Shown here: positions 8,846 through 16,130 of the stretch, in pieces | How positions within the stretch are numbered: position 1 is the first letter of the stretch | Layout of the letters: every line of letters begins with the position of its first letter | Assembly: GCA_019120615.1 (NCBI GenBank) | Contig: DWUT01000279.1 | Coordinates: 1 to 37,211, forward strand | Reading direction: 5' to 3' | DNA length: 37,211 bases | Source of the DNA: Candidatus Mediterraneibacter norfolkensis | GTDB lineage: Bacteria; Bacillota; Clostridia; Lachnospirales; Lachnospiraceae | Translations under genes and position numbers: made by a program | Notes under the pieces: model-generated | What the model was told of the DNA's origin: nothing | Seen by the model: the letters and a program-made list of their open reading frames with translations, nothing else | Databases searched by the model: none

Positions 8846-8859
8846 TGATCATAAGATCA
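8846..8859. promoter_or_regulatory. Inverted repeat TGATC-ATAA-GATCA at the bcp-cob start site
   Basis: Perfect five-base arms around a four-base spacer. It overlaps the downstream part of the -10 element and the expected transcription start of the bcp-cob promoter, a position suited to a repressor. It does not match the regulator boxes I can recall with certainty; the arms are short and could be chance. Confidence 0.35.
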
Positions 8860-8884
8860 TAGTTGTACTTTTTATAATTTTCAA
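8856..8884 (-). promoter_or_regulatory. Sigma-A-type promoter of the bcp-cob operon
   Basis: Read on the minus strand: -35 TTGAAA (8884-8879), a 17-base spacer, and -10 TATGAT (8861-8856). The expected start is about 8849, giving a leader of only about 26 bases before the bcp ATG. The -35 box includes the last bases of hepT. The short leader leaves no space for a cobalamin riboswitch. Confidence 0.7.
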
Positions 8885-9285
8885 AGCTGTTGGAGGATAT
8901 CTCCATATCGCTCCAGAATCCCTTTCTGCATTCTCAAAAATTCAGGGATATATTTCTGCAGAATGATATTTACAAGCCTCTTTGCCGCCTCTCCGTCATA
9001 GATATGAGTCACATCGTTTCTGGACTTCAGCATCTCAATCCAGACATCTTCATTAATAAAATCGTACACAGAGTACGCTGCCTTCAGTATCTCTCTGGGC
9101 GATCCCGATCTTGCTTCACGACTCCCTTCATAGCGGAGCAATTCTTTCAGAACTTTCCAGCTAAGTTCAAATTGAATAAAAAACTTATCAATGATTCCGC
9201 TTATGATAAATTCATTATCAACATCCTCTTCTCCGGCTCTTTTCAGGACTTCAAGATTTGAGTTGAAATTATCAAATTTTTTCAT
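8881..9285 (-). CDS. hepT: HEPN-family toxin (HepT-like ribonuclease)
   Basis: 134-residue all-alpha HEPN protein of the HI0074/HepT type. The catalytic R-x4-H-x-Y motif is complete: Arg89, His94 and Tyr96 in RNDVTHIY. In characterised MntA/HepT pairs HepT is an RNA-cleaving toxin silenced when MntA adds AMP units to the tyrosine of this motif, so the pair looks competent. It overlaps the end of mntA by 14 bases, fitting obligate co-translation. Whether it acts as a toxin in this host is inference. Confidence 0.85.
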   Translation of the reverse strand: MKKFDNFNSNLEVLKRAGEEDVDNEFIISGIIDKFFIQFELSWKVLKELLRYEGSREARSGSPREILKAAYSVYDFINEDVWIEMLKSRNDVTHIYDGEAAKRLVNIILQKYIPEFLRMQKGILERYGDILQQL

Positions 9286-9565
9286 AGATTATTCTCCCTT
9301 CCCTTTCAATATTCTCTCTCAGTTCCTGCTGTATACTGCGGTTCAGATCTACGAAATCAAACATGAGAAGAGTCGAAGTCTCCTCATCCACATCCAGAGA
9401 AAAATTAATAAAATCTCCTCCCTTTACAGCCAGATCAATATCACTTGTCCTGTGAAAATCTCCTCTGGCACGCGATCCAAACAGGATCACCTTTTCAACC
9501 TTATATTTCTCAGCTATTTCACAGATTTCCTGAATAACCTCATCTCTGATCCCTGTCTCGCTCAC
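9272..9565 (-). CDS. mntA: Minimal nucleotidyltransferase antitoxin (MntA-like)
   Basis: 97-residue MNT-fold protein. It carries GS-x10-D-x-D: Gly30-Ser31 in LFGSRARGDFHRTSDIDLA with Asp42 and Asp44 as metal ligands, and a third acidic residue near 70-73. In known systems it transfers AMP from ATP to HepT and neutralises it. The start is GTG at 9565, preceded by AGGAGG nine bases upstream. The gene precedes hepT, with a 14-base overlap. A consensus-like promoter (9598-9626) sits directly upstream, so the pair is an independent transcription unit inserted between other genes. Confidence 0.85.
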   Translation of the reverse strand: MSETGIRDEVIQEICEIAEKYKVEKVILFGSRARGDFHRTSDIDLAVKGGDFINFSLDVDEETSTLLMFDFVDLNRSIQQELRENIEREGRIIYEKI

Positions 9566-9597
9566 GGCCTGCTGCCTCCTTTAAGAACTCTGAATTG

Positions 9598-9626
9598 ATT
9601 ATATCCTGCCTTCAGATTTTGTGCAA
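9598..9626 (-). promoter_or_regulatory. Sigma-A-type promoter of mntA-hepT
   Basis: On the minus strand: -35 TTGCAC (9626-9621), 17-base spacer, -10 TATAAT (9603-9598), a near-consensus promoter. Transcription would start near 9591, about 26 bases before the GTG start codon. Confidence 0.72.
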
Positions 9627-9631
9627 CCTGC

Positions 9632-10267
9632 TCATTTTTTCCTGACAGGATGGCGGATCACAGTCTTCAGGTTTTCGGGCTTACACCTTCGCACATCACT
9701 CAGATAAATTTCATGATGAAATCTGCAGTCCGAAAAGTCCGTCTCATATCCCTGTTCTTCGATATATTCCTCCATCCTGCGTACAGTATCCGGCTCTTCA
9801 TCATACGGTCCGATATGCATACACTGCACACACAGTCCCTCTTCATAAGTAAGAAATTCAACCTTGGAAAAATCCATTTCCTTTTTCACTGTTGCTTCTC
9901 TGCAGGCCCACTCAAATTCATCTTCTGTCACAAATTCCGGCAGACGGATCAGGGAAATCCACTGAAAGTCCTCCTTACGGGAGTAATCCACTCCCTGCGT
10001 TCCTTCCTGCCACCAGAATCCTTCCAGCGGCGGTACCACATAGTCAAAATAACCCTCTATTCTATGATCCCCCATCTTACTCATTTTGATCGTATATGCC
10101 ATGCCGTAAAGCAGGCCGATCGCGTTCTTATAATCTCCGCCTTCTTCATTCGGATTTCCCTGTCCCCGGACTGCCAGGAAATTCATCGCAGGGATTTCTA
10201 TGATCTGCGGCTTCTTTGGCGGAAGGTAAAATTCTTTATACTCTTTCTTGTAGTCAAATGCTGCCAT
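9632..10267 (-). CDS. GyrI-like small-molecule-binding domain protein
   Basis: 211-residue cytoplasmic protein of the stand-alone GyrI-like type. The N-terminal pattern LPPKKPQIIEIPAMNFLAV followed by GQGNPNE is typical, as are the aromatic-rich centre GFWWQEGT and the late segment HIGPYDEEP. Members share the SOUL/GyrI effector-binding fold; some are annotated as hydrolases of small cyclic or conjugated molecules, and no DNA-binding domain is present. GGAGG is seven bases upstream of the ATG. It abuts the phosphorylase remnant (adjacent stop and ribosome site), so they are probably on one transcript. Substrate unknown. Confidence 0.75.
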   Translation of the reverse strand: MAAFDYKKEYKEFYLPPKKPQIIEIPAMNFLAVRGQGNPNEEGGDYKNAIGLLYGMAYTIKMSKMGDHRIEGYFDYVVPPLEGFWWQEGTQGVDYSRKEDFQWISLIRLPEFVTEDEFEWACREATVKKEMDFSKVEFLTYEEGLCVQCMHIGPYDEEPDTVRRMEEYIEEQGYETDFSDCRFHHEIYLSDVRRCKPENLKTVIRHPVRKK

Positions 10268-10618
10268 TTACATGCCTCCTCTATCTTGACTTTTTATCTG
10301 CGCATGTTTCATCATCTCAAGTCCACATTCAAATGCGAGCGCCATATATTTCTCCGCTTCATTTAATCCGTACTGTGCAAGATCGCGAATCTCCCAAGTA
10401 TCGGAGCTTAAGTTATCCGCACCGTACAGGAACTGAATAAAAGGAATTTTCCGATATCTTGCAACAGCAATCATAGAAGCGCATTCCATCTCTACAGCCA
10501 GGCAGCCTGCTTCTCTTCGCTCTTTGATTGCCGGAAAATCTTTCACCTTTTCCGTCGTATCACAGGGGTTGAAGAGAGCAGACTCTGATACTCTGGTCCT
10601 GTTGAACACTGTACTCAT
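10268..10618 (-). pseudogene. Nucleoside phosphorylase with a large internal in-frame deletion
   Basis: 116 residues from the ATG at 10618, which has AGGAGG nine bases upstream. Residues ~8-35 (SESALFNPCDTTEKVKDFP) resemble the extreme N-terminus of uridine-phosphorylase-like proteins, while the rest (REAGCLAVEMECASMIAVA, then FIQFLYGADNL) is the C-terminal third including the VEMECAS substrate-binding motif. The roughly 130 residues that normally lie between, with the phosphate-binding and catalytic core, are missing without a frameshift. It is therefore probably inactive, though it retains a good ribosome site. An upstream GTG/ATG at 10645 would overlap the VOC gene and is less likely. A miniature paralogue with a new role is an alternative. 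Confidence 0.65.
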
Positions 10619-10634
10619 CCTATATCTCCTCCTT

Positions 10635-11009
10635 TCATTTCCCACCTGCTACCGGCGACCTCACTTCGATCAGGTTTCCGTCCGGATCATAAAACCGGAT
10701 CATTTTCTGTCCCCTGGACAATTCTGTCAGACGATCCACATATTGGATTTCGTCCTCATATCCTTCCAGCCTCTTCGCAAATGCTTCCATATTTGATTCT
10801 TCAAAATACAGTTCAGAAGCATTATTCTGTGAAAGGATCCCGCGTCCCAGAGATTTCTGCCATACATCTGCATCCTGAAGGACAAGTCCTTCTGTCAGGA
10901 TGACGTTTCCCTCCTGCTCCAGGACCGGATCCAGCCCGAACATTTTTTTATAGAATGTTTTGGCTCTCTCAATATCGTGTACTGCGATCAGGATATTTTT
11001 CAGCTTCAT
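10635..11009 (-). CDS. VOC (glyoxalase/bleomycin-resistance/dioxygenase) superfamily protein
   Basis: 124 residues, a single vicinal-oxygen-chelate unit with paired beta-alpha-beta modules: LKNILIAVHDIERAKTFYKK at the start and MIRFYDPDGNLIEVRSP at the end, whose final Glu is a usual metal ligand. The canonical first histidine (here in VHDIE) may not be a ligand. Such proteins range from metalloenzymes to drug-binding proteins; specificity cannot be assigned. GGAGG lies eight bases before the ATG. It precedes the phosphorylase remnant on the same strand, close enough for a shared transcript. Confidence 0.8.
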   Translation of the reverse strand: MKLKNILIAVHDIERAKTFYKKMFGLDPVLEQEGNVILTEGLVLQDADVWQKSLGRGILSQNNASELYFEESNMEAFAKRLEGYEDEIQYVDRLTELSRGQKMIRFYDPDGNLIEVRSPVAGGK

Positions 11010-11088
11010 CTCATCAACCTCCCTGTCTCATTATTTCTATATTTATCCCGCGTCATTTATTCTGCACTTTCTATGTCTTCAATCATAG

Positions 11089-12159
11089 TCACAAAATATC
11101 CGCTGTCTTTATAATTTCCTCTGCAATCTTCTCCGCCGGCTTTTCCGAAACGTCGATCTTTACAGTATCCAGTTCATGATACAGGGGAAGATAATTCAGA
11201 CTCCTGCTGATCACATCCTCTTTCCTCACTCCATCTTCGATATCTTTCGCAAGCCGCTCCCGGAGGGCCTTTTCCGTGCAGACCAGAGATATCTTCACAA
11301 TTCTGCATTTTTCTGTATCCACCCGGGATATGATCTCATTCAGGATTTCCTGCTGATGCATGACCCAGCAGAACACAATATTCTGATACGCGGTGCAATG
11401 AAGGAAATTATTCAGAAGCGTACAGATATTCTCCATGACCATCCTCTTTGTCTCCTCCGTAACCTGAAAGGGATCCATGTCCCAGCACCAGTCACCGTCC
11501 AGGAATACACATTTCGAAAGACTTCTCTTCAGAATTTGTCCTACAGTTGTCTTTCCCACACCCATAGGACCTCCGATCAGATACAGTTTCTTGTCATAGC
11601 GACTCCCATACTCTTTCTTTGCTTCATCTGTATATTTCCGGACAAACGCTCCCTTTGCCTCCGTGTAACCGTCTCTGTCATGTTCGTATCTTTTCCATAA
11701 CGACAGCTTCAACTGTTCATATTTCTCTGCAATATCCGTATGCTCATTCAGATAATCCCGGAAATACATTTCATCATGGTCGCCGGAATACCTCAGATGC
11801 AGATGGAATACTTTCTCTGCAAATCCATGTTCCGTATATCCTTTGTTAAATGACATCCTGTTTTCGCTATGACTCATGCAGATCCATCCGTTTTCACAGA
11901 GAACATTTTGAATATCTCCCATATCTGTTCCCGGCGCCACCTCCACCAGAATGTCTACGATCGGTTTTCCCTGGATCTTCCCGATGGCAGTGCTCCCCAC
12001 ATGGCTGATCCGCTCCACAGTTCCGGAGGAAAGGATATGTTCCAGGTTCGCTTTTTCTTCCCCGTACCATGTCTCCCATTCTTCTTTATGATCCGTCAAA
12101 ATAACAGGAAATAACTGCCACAGTTCTTCCAGGCTCATCTCATCTAAACTCTTACGCAT
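11089..12159 (-). CDS. GrpB/UPF0157 nucleotidyltransferase-like domain fused to a P-loop kinase
   Basis: About 356 residues in two parts. The first ~185 are a GrpB (UPF0157) domain with RISHVGSTAIGKIQGKPIVD, an MNT-like fold, ending in the basic stretch that closes such domains. From about residue 195 a separate P-loop domain begins with LIGGPMGVGKTTVGQ (Walker A), followed by FLDGDW and a lid-like RERLAKDIEDG stretch, resembling shikimate/gluconate-kinase-like ATPases. The ATG at 12159 is preferred (GGAG six bases upstream) over the in-frame GTG at 12171. Function is unknown; GrpB domains have been linked to CoA kinase and to nucleotide transfer in some genomes. No partner gene is evident. 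Confidence 0.75.
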   Translation of the reverse strand: MRKSLDEMSLEELWQLFPVILTDHKEEWETWYGEEKANLEHILSSGTVERISHVGSTAIGKIQGKPIVDILVEVAPGTDMGDIQNVLCENGWICMSHSENRMSFNKGYTEHGFAEKVFHLHLRYSGDHDEMYFRDYLNEHTDIAEKYEQLKLSLWKRYEHDRDGYTEAKGAFVRKYTDEAKKEYGSRYDKKLYLIGGPMGVGKTTVGQILKRSLSKCVFLDGDWCWDMDPFQVTEETKRMVMENICTLLNNFLHCTAYQNIVFCWVMHQQEILNEIISRVDTEKCRIVKISLVCTEKALRERLAKDIEDGVRKEDVISRSLNYLPLYHELDTVKIDVSEKPAEKIAEEIIKTADIL

Positions 12160-12244
12160 ACAGTTCTCCACATTTTTTAAGCAGACTGACTCTTTTTTAT
12201 GATTGTATACATGGGTTTATCATATGTCAATGTTTAATATCCGG

Positions 12245-12273
12245 TTGACAGCTCATCATTTTAGTGATATTTT
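12245..12273 (+). promoter_or_regulatory. Promoter of the gntR-ABC operon
   Basis: -35 TTGACA (12245-12250), 17-base spacer, -10 TATTTT (12268-12273). The operator palindrome begins inside the -10 box and covers the expected start site, so binding there should block initiation. The remaining 12172-12244 stretch is AT-rich and shows nothing else I can name. Confidence 0.7.
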
Positions 12274-12304
12274 AAGTGTACTATTTATATTAGTACACTT
12301 AAAA
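12270..12304. promoter_or_regulatory. YtrA-type GntR operator, perfect 14-base inverted repeat
   Basis: Arms TTTTAAGTGTACTA and TAGTACACTTAAAA are perfect complements separated by TTTATAT. Inside lies AGTGTA-N13-TACACT, the spacing I recall for the Bacillus subtilis YtrA box. It sits across the -10 region 27 bases before the regulator gene, supporting autorepression. Confidence 0.8.
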
Positions 12305-12330
12305 CACTCATAACAGAGAAGAGGGATGAT

Positions 12331-12723
12331 ATGATCACCATCGATTACCAGAGCAAGCTCCCCCTGTACGAACAGATCGCGGGGCGGTTCCAGGCCCTGA
12401 TCCTGCGCGGGGTCCTTCCGCCGGACCGGCAGATGCCGTCCGTGCGCTCCCTTGCCGTGGAGCTGTCCATCAATCCCAACACCATTCAGAAAGCATATTC
12501 CCTTCTGGAACATCAGGGGTATATCTATTCTGTCAAGGGCAAAGGGAATTATGTGTCAGACGTCACCGCGTTGGCAGAACAGAAAAGAAAACTCATTCTG
12601 AAGGAAACAGAGCGTCTCCTCTCCAGCGGAAAGGAAATGGGGATCGCGCGCTCGGAATACACCGCAGTCCTCGACAGGCTGTACGGAAAGGAGGATCCAG
12701 ATGATCGAACTGAAAAACCTTGA
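12331..12723 (+). CDS. GntR-family repressor, YtrA subfamily
   Basis: 130 residues: an N-terminal winged helix-turn-helix (about residues 10-75; LPLYEQIAGRFQALI, MPSVRSLAVELSINPNTIQKAY, GYIYSVKGKGNYV) followed by a short helical tail rather than a large ligand-binding domain, the YtrA pattern. Such proteins repress the ABC transporter genes that follow them and are often relieved by cell-envelope stress. It is the first gene downstream of the operator and overlaps the ABC ATPase gene by 23 bases. The inducer is unknown. Confidence 0.9.
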   Translation: MITIDYQSKLPLYEQIAGRFQALILRGVLPPDRQMPSVRSLAVELSINPNTIQKAYSLLEHQGYIYSVKGKGNYVSDVTALAEQKRKLILKETERLLSSGKEMGIARSEYTAVLDRLYGKEDPDDRTEKP

Positions 12724-13603
12724 CAAAACATTCCGGGACATCCACGCCGTGGACCATATATCCGGCTCCATCCGGGAAGGCATGGTGTTCGGCCTGATCG
12801 GTTCAAACGGTGCGGGCAAAAGCACCCTCCTGCGCATGATCTCAGGCATTATCCGGCCTGACAGCGGAGAGGTCCTGGCGGACGGCAAACCGGTATACGA
12901 AAATCCTGAAATAAAATCACAGATCTGCTTTTTGTCGGATTCGCCTTACTATTTTCCAAATGCGGACATCCGGCAGATGCGTGACTACTACGCAATGATC
13001 TACCCGTCTTTTAACCGGAAACTGTTTGATTCTCTGACAGAAAAATTCAAGCTGGAGCCCAAACGCAGGATCAGTTCCTTTTCCAAAGGAATGAAAAAAC
13101 AGGTGTCGATCCTTCTAGGCATCTGTTCCGGCACCAGATACCTGCTCTGCGACGAGACCTTTGACGGACTGGACCCGGTGATCCGCCAGGCAGTGAAAAG
13201 TCTGTTTGCCTCGGAGATCATGAACCGGGATTTCACTCCGGTGATCTCATCCCACAATCTGCGGGAGCTTGAGGACATCTGCGACAGCATCGGGCTCCTT
13301 CACCAGGGAAAACTTCTGCTCACACAGGATCTGGATCAGATCAAGTGCAGCATCTGCAAACTCCAGTGCGTCATCCCCGACTCCCACAGGGAGCAGGAAC
13401 TGATCCGCCGCCTGCGGATCCTCCGGATGGAGCGCACCGGCTCCCTTCTGACCCTGACCGTGCGGGGAGACCGCACAGAAGTTCTGAAACTGGCTCAGGC
13501 ACAGAGTCCTCTTTTTGCGGAGGTCCTTCTCCTTACCCTGGAAGAAATATTTATCAGTGAAACGGAGGTGGCAGGCTATGACATTAAAGATTTCCTGCAT
13601 TAA
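12701..13603 (+). CDS. ABC transporter ATP-binding protein
   Basis: 300-residue cytoplasmic ATPase. Walker A GSNGAGKST at 34-42, signature SFSKGMKKQ at ~126-134 (a variant of LSGGQ common in this exporter subgroup), Walker B LLCDE at ~148-152, D-loop GLD and switch His185. AGGAGG lies six bases before the ATG. The ~80 C-terminal residues form a small extra domain as in YtrB/BcrA-like exporters. It overlaps gntR upstream and the permease downstream by 26 bases, so all three are one operon. Together they probably form an exporter or envelope-stress transporter rather than an importer, since no binding protein is present. Confidence 0.93.
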   Translation: MIELKNLDKTFRDIHAVDHISGSIREGMVFGLIGSNGAGKSTLLRMISGIIRPDSGEVLADGKPVYENPEIKSQICFLSDSPYYFPNADIRQMRDYYAMIYPSFNRKLFDSLTEKFKLEPKRRISSFSKGMKKQVSILLGICSGTRYLLCDETFDGLDPVIRQAVKSLFASEIMNRDFTPVISSHNLRELEDICDSIGLLHQGKLLLTQDLDQIKCSICKLQCVIPDSHREQELIRRLRILRMERTGSLLTLTVRGDRTEVLKLAQAQSPLFAEVLLLTLEEIFISETEVAGYDIKDFLH

Positions 13604-15695
13604 ACTGATCCGGGAGGATATCCGGCACAGAGGATGGGCGGCTGCGCTTTCCTGCATCGCGCTTTTTCTTCTGATGCCCGTATATGCCCTCCTTTATATG
13701 AGTACATTTTCCGATATTACACCCGAATCCTTTAACTATCAGTATCTGACGGACTTCTTTCCCGGACTGCTCAACGGAGGGAGTATACAGATTCTCGCTG
13801 TGGGGATCGCGGTACTTGCCATTCTCTTCGCACTTACCGGATTCGGATATATCCATTCCAGAGAGAAGCTGGATCTTTACCACTCTCTTCCCATAACCCG
13901 TTCACGCTGGTTTATATCCGAATATCTGTCCGGGCTGCTTCTGTTTCTTGTTCCCTATCTGATCTGCTCCGGACTGACTCTTGCTGCCGGGGCTTCCAGG
14001 GGGATCATGTCGCCGGAGCTCGCCCTGCGGTGCGCCGAGGCAGTTGTTGGAGGGATCCTTGCCTACCTCGTTATTTACAGTGGATGCCTCCTTGCCGTCA
14101 TGCTGACCGGAAGGACTGTTATAGGGCTTCTTGCTTCCGTTGTCATCATCGTGCTTCCGTTCATAATGCTGACATTATTTTCCGCTCTTCAGTCCGCCTT
14201 TTTCAAGAGCTACTACACGGCAGGTGTTCCGCTGGCCCAGAAACTTGCAGACTACCTTTCTCCGCTTGGGACTTTTTCTGAGCTGATCACTCAGAGCAGC
14301 GCCGGACACCTGACTTTTTCACTCCTGGCATCCGCAGTCGTCATGGCTTCGCTGCTGACCGTGATCTCCCTTTTTCTGTATAGGATCTATCCTTCAGAAG
14401 CCGCAGGGAGCGCCATCGCATTTCCGGTCATTGCACCGGTCCTGAAAGTCATCATCTGCATCCCCGCCTCCGTATTCGCGGGTCTTATGCTCAGGACGCT
14501 GATGGGGATTACAGACAATAATCTGATCTGTCTGATCAGCCTTCTTGCCTCTGTAGTAGTCTGCGCCTTTATCGAGTTTATCTACACGGCAGACCTGAAG
14601 CTCCTGCTGAGAAACTGGCGTTCTACTCTTGTTTCCGTTGCCGGTGTACTGGTCATCCTGTGTATCTTCCGGTTCGATCTGACCGGATACGACACTTACC
14701 TGCCTGCCGAAGACCGGATTGAGGGCATAAGCTTTTATCCAGACTCCTTTTCCAGTTATTTTTCTTATCCTGACACAAATTTTCCTTCCGAAGCCAATCT
14801 GGGATATTATGTGCCGGATGATGAGAAAGATCTGGTCTATGCTCTGGCACAGTCCGGCATCGCCAATCTGGAAAACGGGATCACCGCAGATGATTTTTAT
14901 AATGGACAGGAAAGCCAGATTCCTGAGGACAGCCTCCCTGTGGTCTTCCGTTATCGTCTTTCCGGCGGGCGCACCGTTTTAAGGCAGTATGCCGTAGAAC
15001 GGGAGAAAATATCAGAAACACTGACACAGCTGATGGAAGACAATGAATACAGAAAGGATCTTTTCCCCGTATTCCATATTGACCGCAATACAGTCTCTGC
15101 AATTGAACTCAGCGATGTCTATGGACAATGGGAAAAATTGCAGCTGAATAAAGATCAGATAGATACGCTGCTCGATGCATACGAAAAAGACGTTATGAAA
15201 ATAAGCGCTGATACACTGATCAATGAGACCCCCATCGGAGAACTCACCGTGGACTTTCCGTCCTCTGAAGGGATCGGGGAGCCCGATGTGATCGATCCGA
15301 GGTCAACCTACAGCAGTGCCAGTTATACAATGTCGGTTCCCATGCTGTACCTTTATCCGGAATACGAAAACACACTGCAGCTCCTGGAAGAGTACGGTCA
15401 TCCGGTTCATACGGAAATCAATCCCGCAGATGTGGCTTCCGTCTCCCTCTCCCTTTCCCGTGAAACCCTTGAGGCCGGAACATATGACGATCTTATCTCA
15501 TCCCTGTCAGCCTCAGCAGAGAGGACAGATTATGAAGACATTTCTGAGATCACTGTCACCTCAGAAGAAGACATCAGCCTGATGCTGGAAACTGTTCACG
15601 GATATTACAGCAGGATACTGGATCTGGGATACAATTATACGAATTATCTGGATATCCAGTACAGAGATGGGAACTTCTACGGATATTCCTTCTGA
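13578..15695 (+). CDS. ABC transporter permease with large extracytoplasmic C-terminal half
   Basis: About 705 residues from the ATG at 13578, chosen for GGAGG nine bases upstream and the 26-base overlap with the ATPase gene; an ATG at 13515 lies well inside the ATPase gene. Residues 1-~380 hold roughly nine hydrophobic segments (for example IALFLLMPVYALLYMS, LLASVVIIVLPFIMLTLF and LVSVAGVLVILCIF). The remaining ~325 residues, starting near DLTGYDTYLPAEDRIEG, are acidic, serine/tyrosine-rich and probably outside the cell; this layout fits permeases carrying a DUF6449-like domain. Its last codons form the left tip of the long palindrome at 15675-16062. Substrate unknown; YtrA-type regulation suggests antimicrobial or cell-wall stress. 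Confidence 0.85.
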   Translation: MTLKISCIKLIREDIRHRGWAAALSCIALFLLMPVYALLYMSTFSDITPESFNYQYLTDFFPGLLNGGSIQILAVGIAVLAILFALTGFGYIHSREKLDLYHSLPITRSRWFISEYLSGLLLFLVPYLICSGLTLAAGASRGIMSPELALRCAEAVVGGILAYLVIYSGCLLAVMLTGRTVIGLLASVVIIVLPFIMLTLFSALQSAFFKSYYTAGVPLAQKLADYLSPLGTFSELITQSSAGHLTFSLLASAVVMASLLTVISLFLYRIYPSEAAGSAIAFPVIAPVLKVIICIPASVFAGLMLRTLMGITDNNLICLISLLASVVVCAFIEFIYTADLKLLLRNWRSTLVSVAGVLVILCIFRFDLTGYDTYLPAEDRIEGISFYPDSFSSYFSYPDTNFPSEANLGYYVPDDEKDLVYALAQSGIANLENGITADDFYNGQESQIPEDSLPVVFRYRLSGGRTVLRQYAVEREKISETLTQLMEDNEYRKDLFPVFHIDRNTVSAIELSDVYGQWEKLQLNKDQIDTLLDAYEKDVMKISADTLINETPIGELTVDFPSSEGIGEPDVIDPRSTYSSASYTMSVPMLYLYPEYENTLQLLEEYGHPVHTEINPADVASVSLSLSRETLEAGTYDDLISSLSASAERTDYEDISEITVTSEEDISLMLETVHGYYSRILDLGYNYTNYLDIQYRDGNFYGYSF

Positions 15696-16062
15696 TATCC
15701 TTGCCGGAGGAAAGGGACTTTCAGGGCGAAGAGGTCCAAAAACGGCGGGAATGGAAGACGTATTCGCAGGAGAGGGGCATGGGCTCCGGTTCCGTTCCGA
15801 AAGCTAAGAAAATTCTAAAAACTCTGGGAACTGACTAAAAACAATCTGCAAGGCAACACAACTCGCTTACGCTCAAACAATATTGCCTTGCAGATTAACG
15901 TCAGTTTCCAGAGTTTTAACATTTTCTATCACTTTCTCCAAAGTCACCGGAATCCCACGCCCCTCTCCTGCGAAAGGTTTTCCAGCCCACCGTTTTCTGC
16001 GCTCCCCCCAAACGGCAGTCACAGCCATACCGGCAGGATCTTCAAAAGCGAATATCCCATCT
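15675..16062. repeat. Very long imperfect palindrome (about 390 bases)
   Basis: Two arms centred on about 15868. Matching blocks on either side include perfect 14-base arms (AATCTGCAAGGCAA, 15843-15856 with 15883-15896), an 18-base pair with one mismatch (15818-15835 with 15900-15917), a perfect 16-base pair (15763-15778 with 15959-15974), and weaker pairs at 15738-15757/15978-15997, 15694-15706/16030-16041 and 15681-15688/16050-16057. The left tip reaches into the last codons of the permease. It lies in the convergent space between the permease and the phosphatase gene. It could be a MITE-like element, a bidirectional terminator, or an inverted duplication. Long open frames on both strands here (for example plus 15883-16320) look like by-products. 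Confidence 0.75.
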
Positions 16063-16130
16063 GAAATTTTTCTCCAACCGGGCCGTTCCCCCGGGAGGCA
16101 GCGCGCGTCCCTCCCAGACGGTAAGGAATC

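Noticed and set aside
8824-9600. Cobalamin riboswitch before the cob operon
   Set aside because: The region is coding for hepT/mntA, and the bcp leader is only about 26 bases from its apparent promoter.
9635-9650. TCCTGACAGGA palindrome with adjacent T-run as a terminator of the GyrI-like gene
   Set aside because: In the direction of transcription (minus) the run is of A, and the palindrome lies within the final codons of the gene.
12256-12513. 85-residue minus-strand open frame opposite gntR
   Set aside because: It is antisense to a well-supported regulator, crosses its operator and has no recognisable domain.
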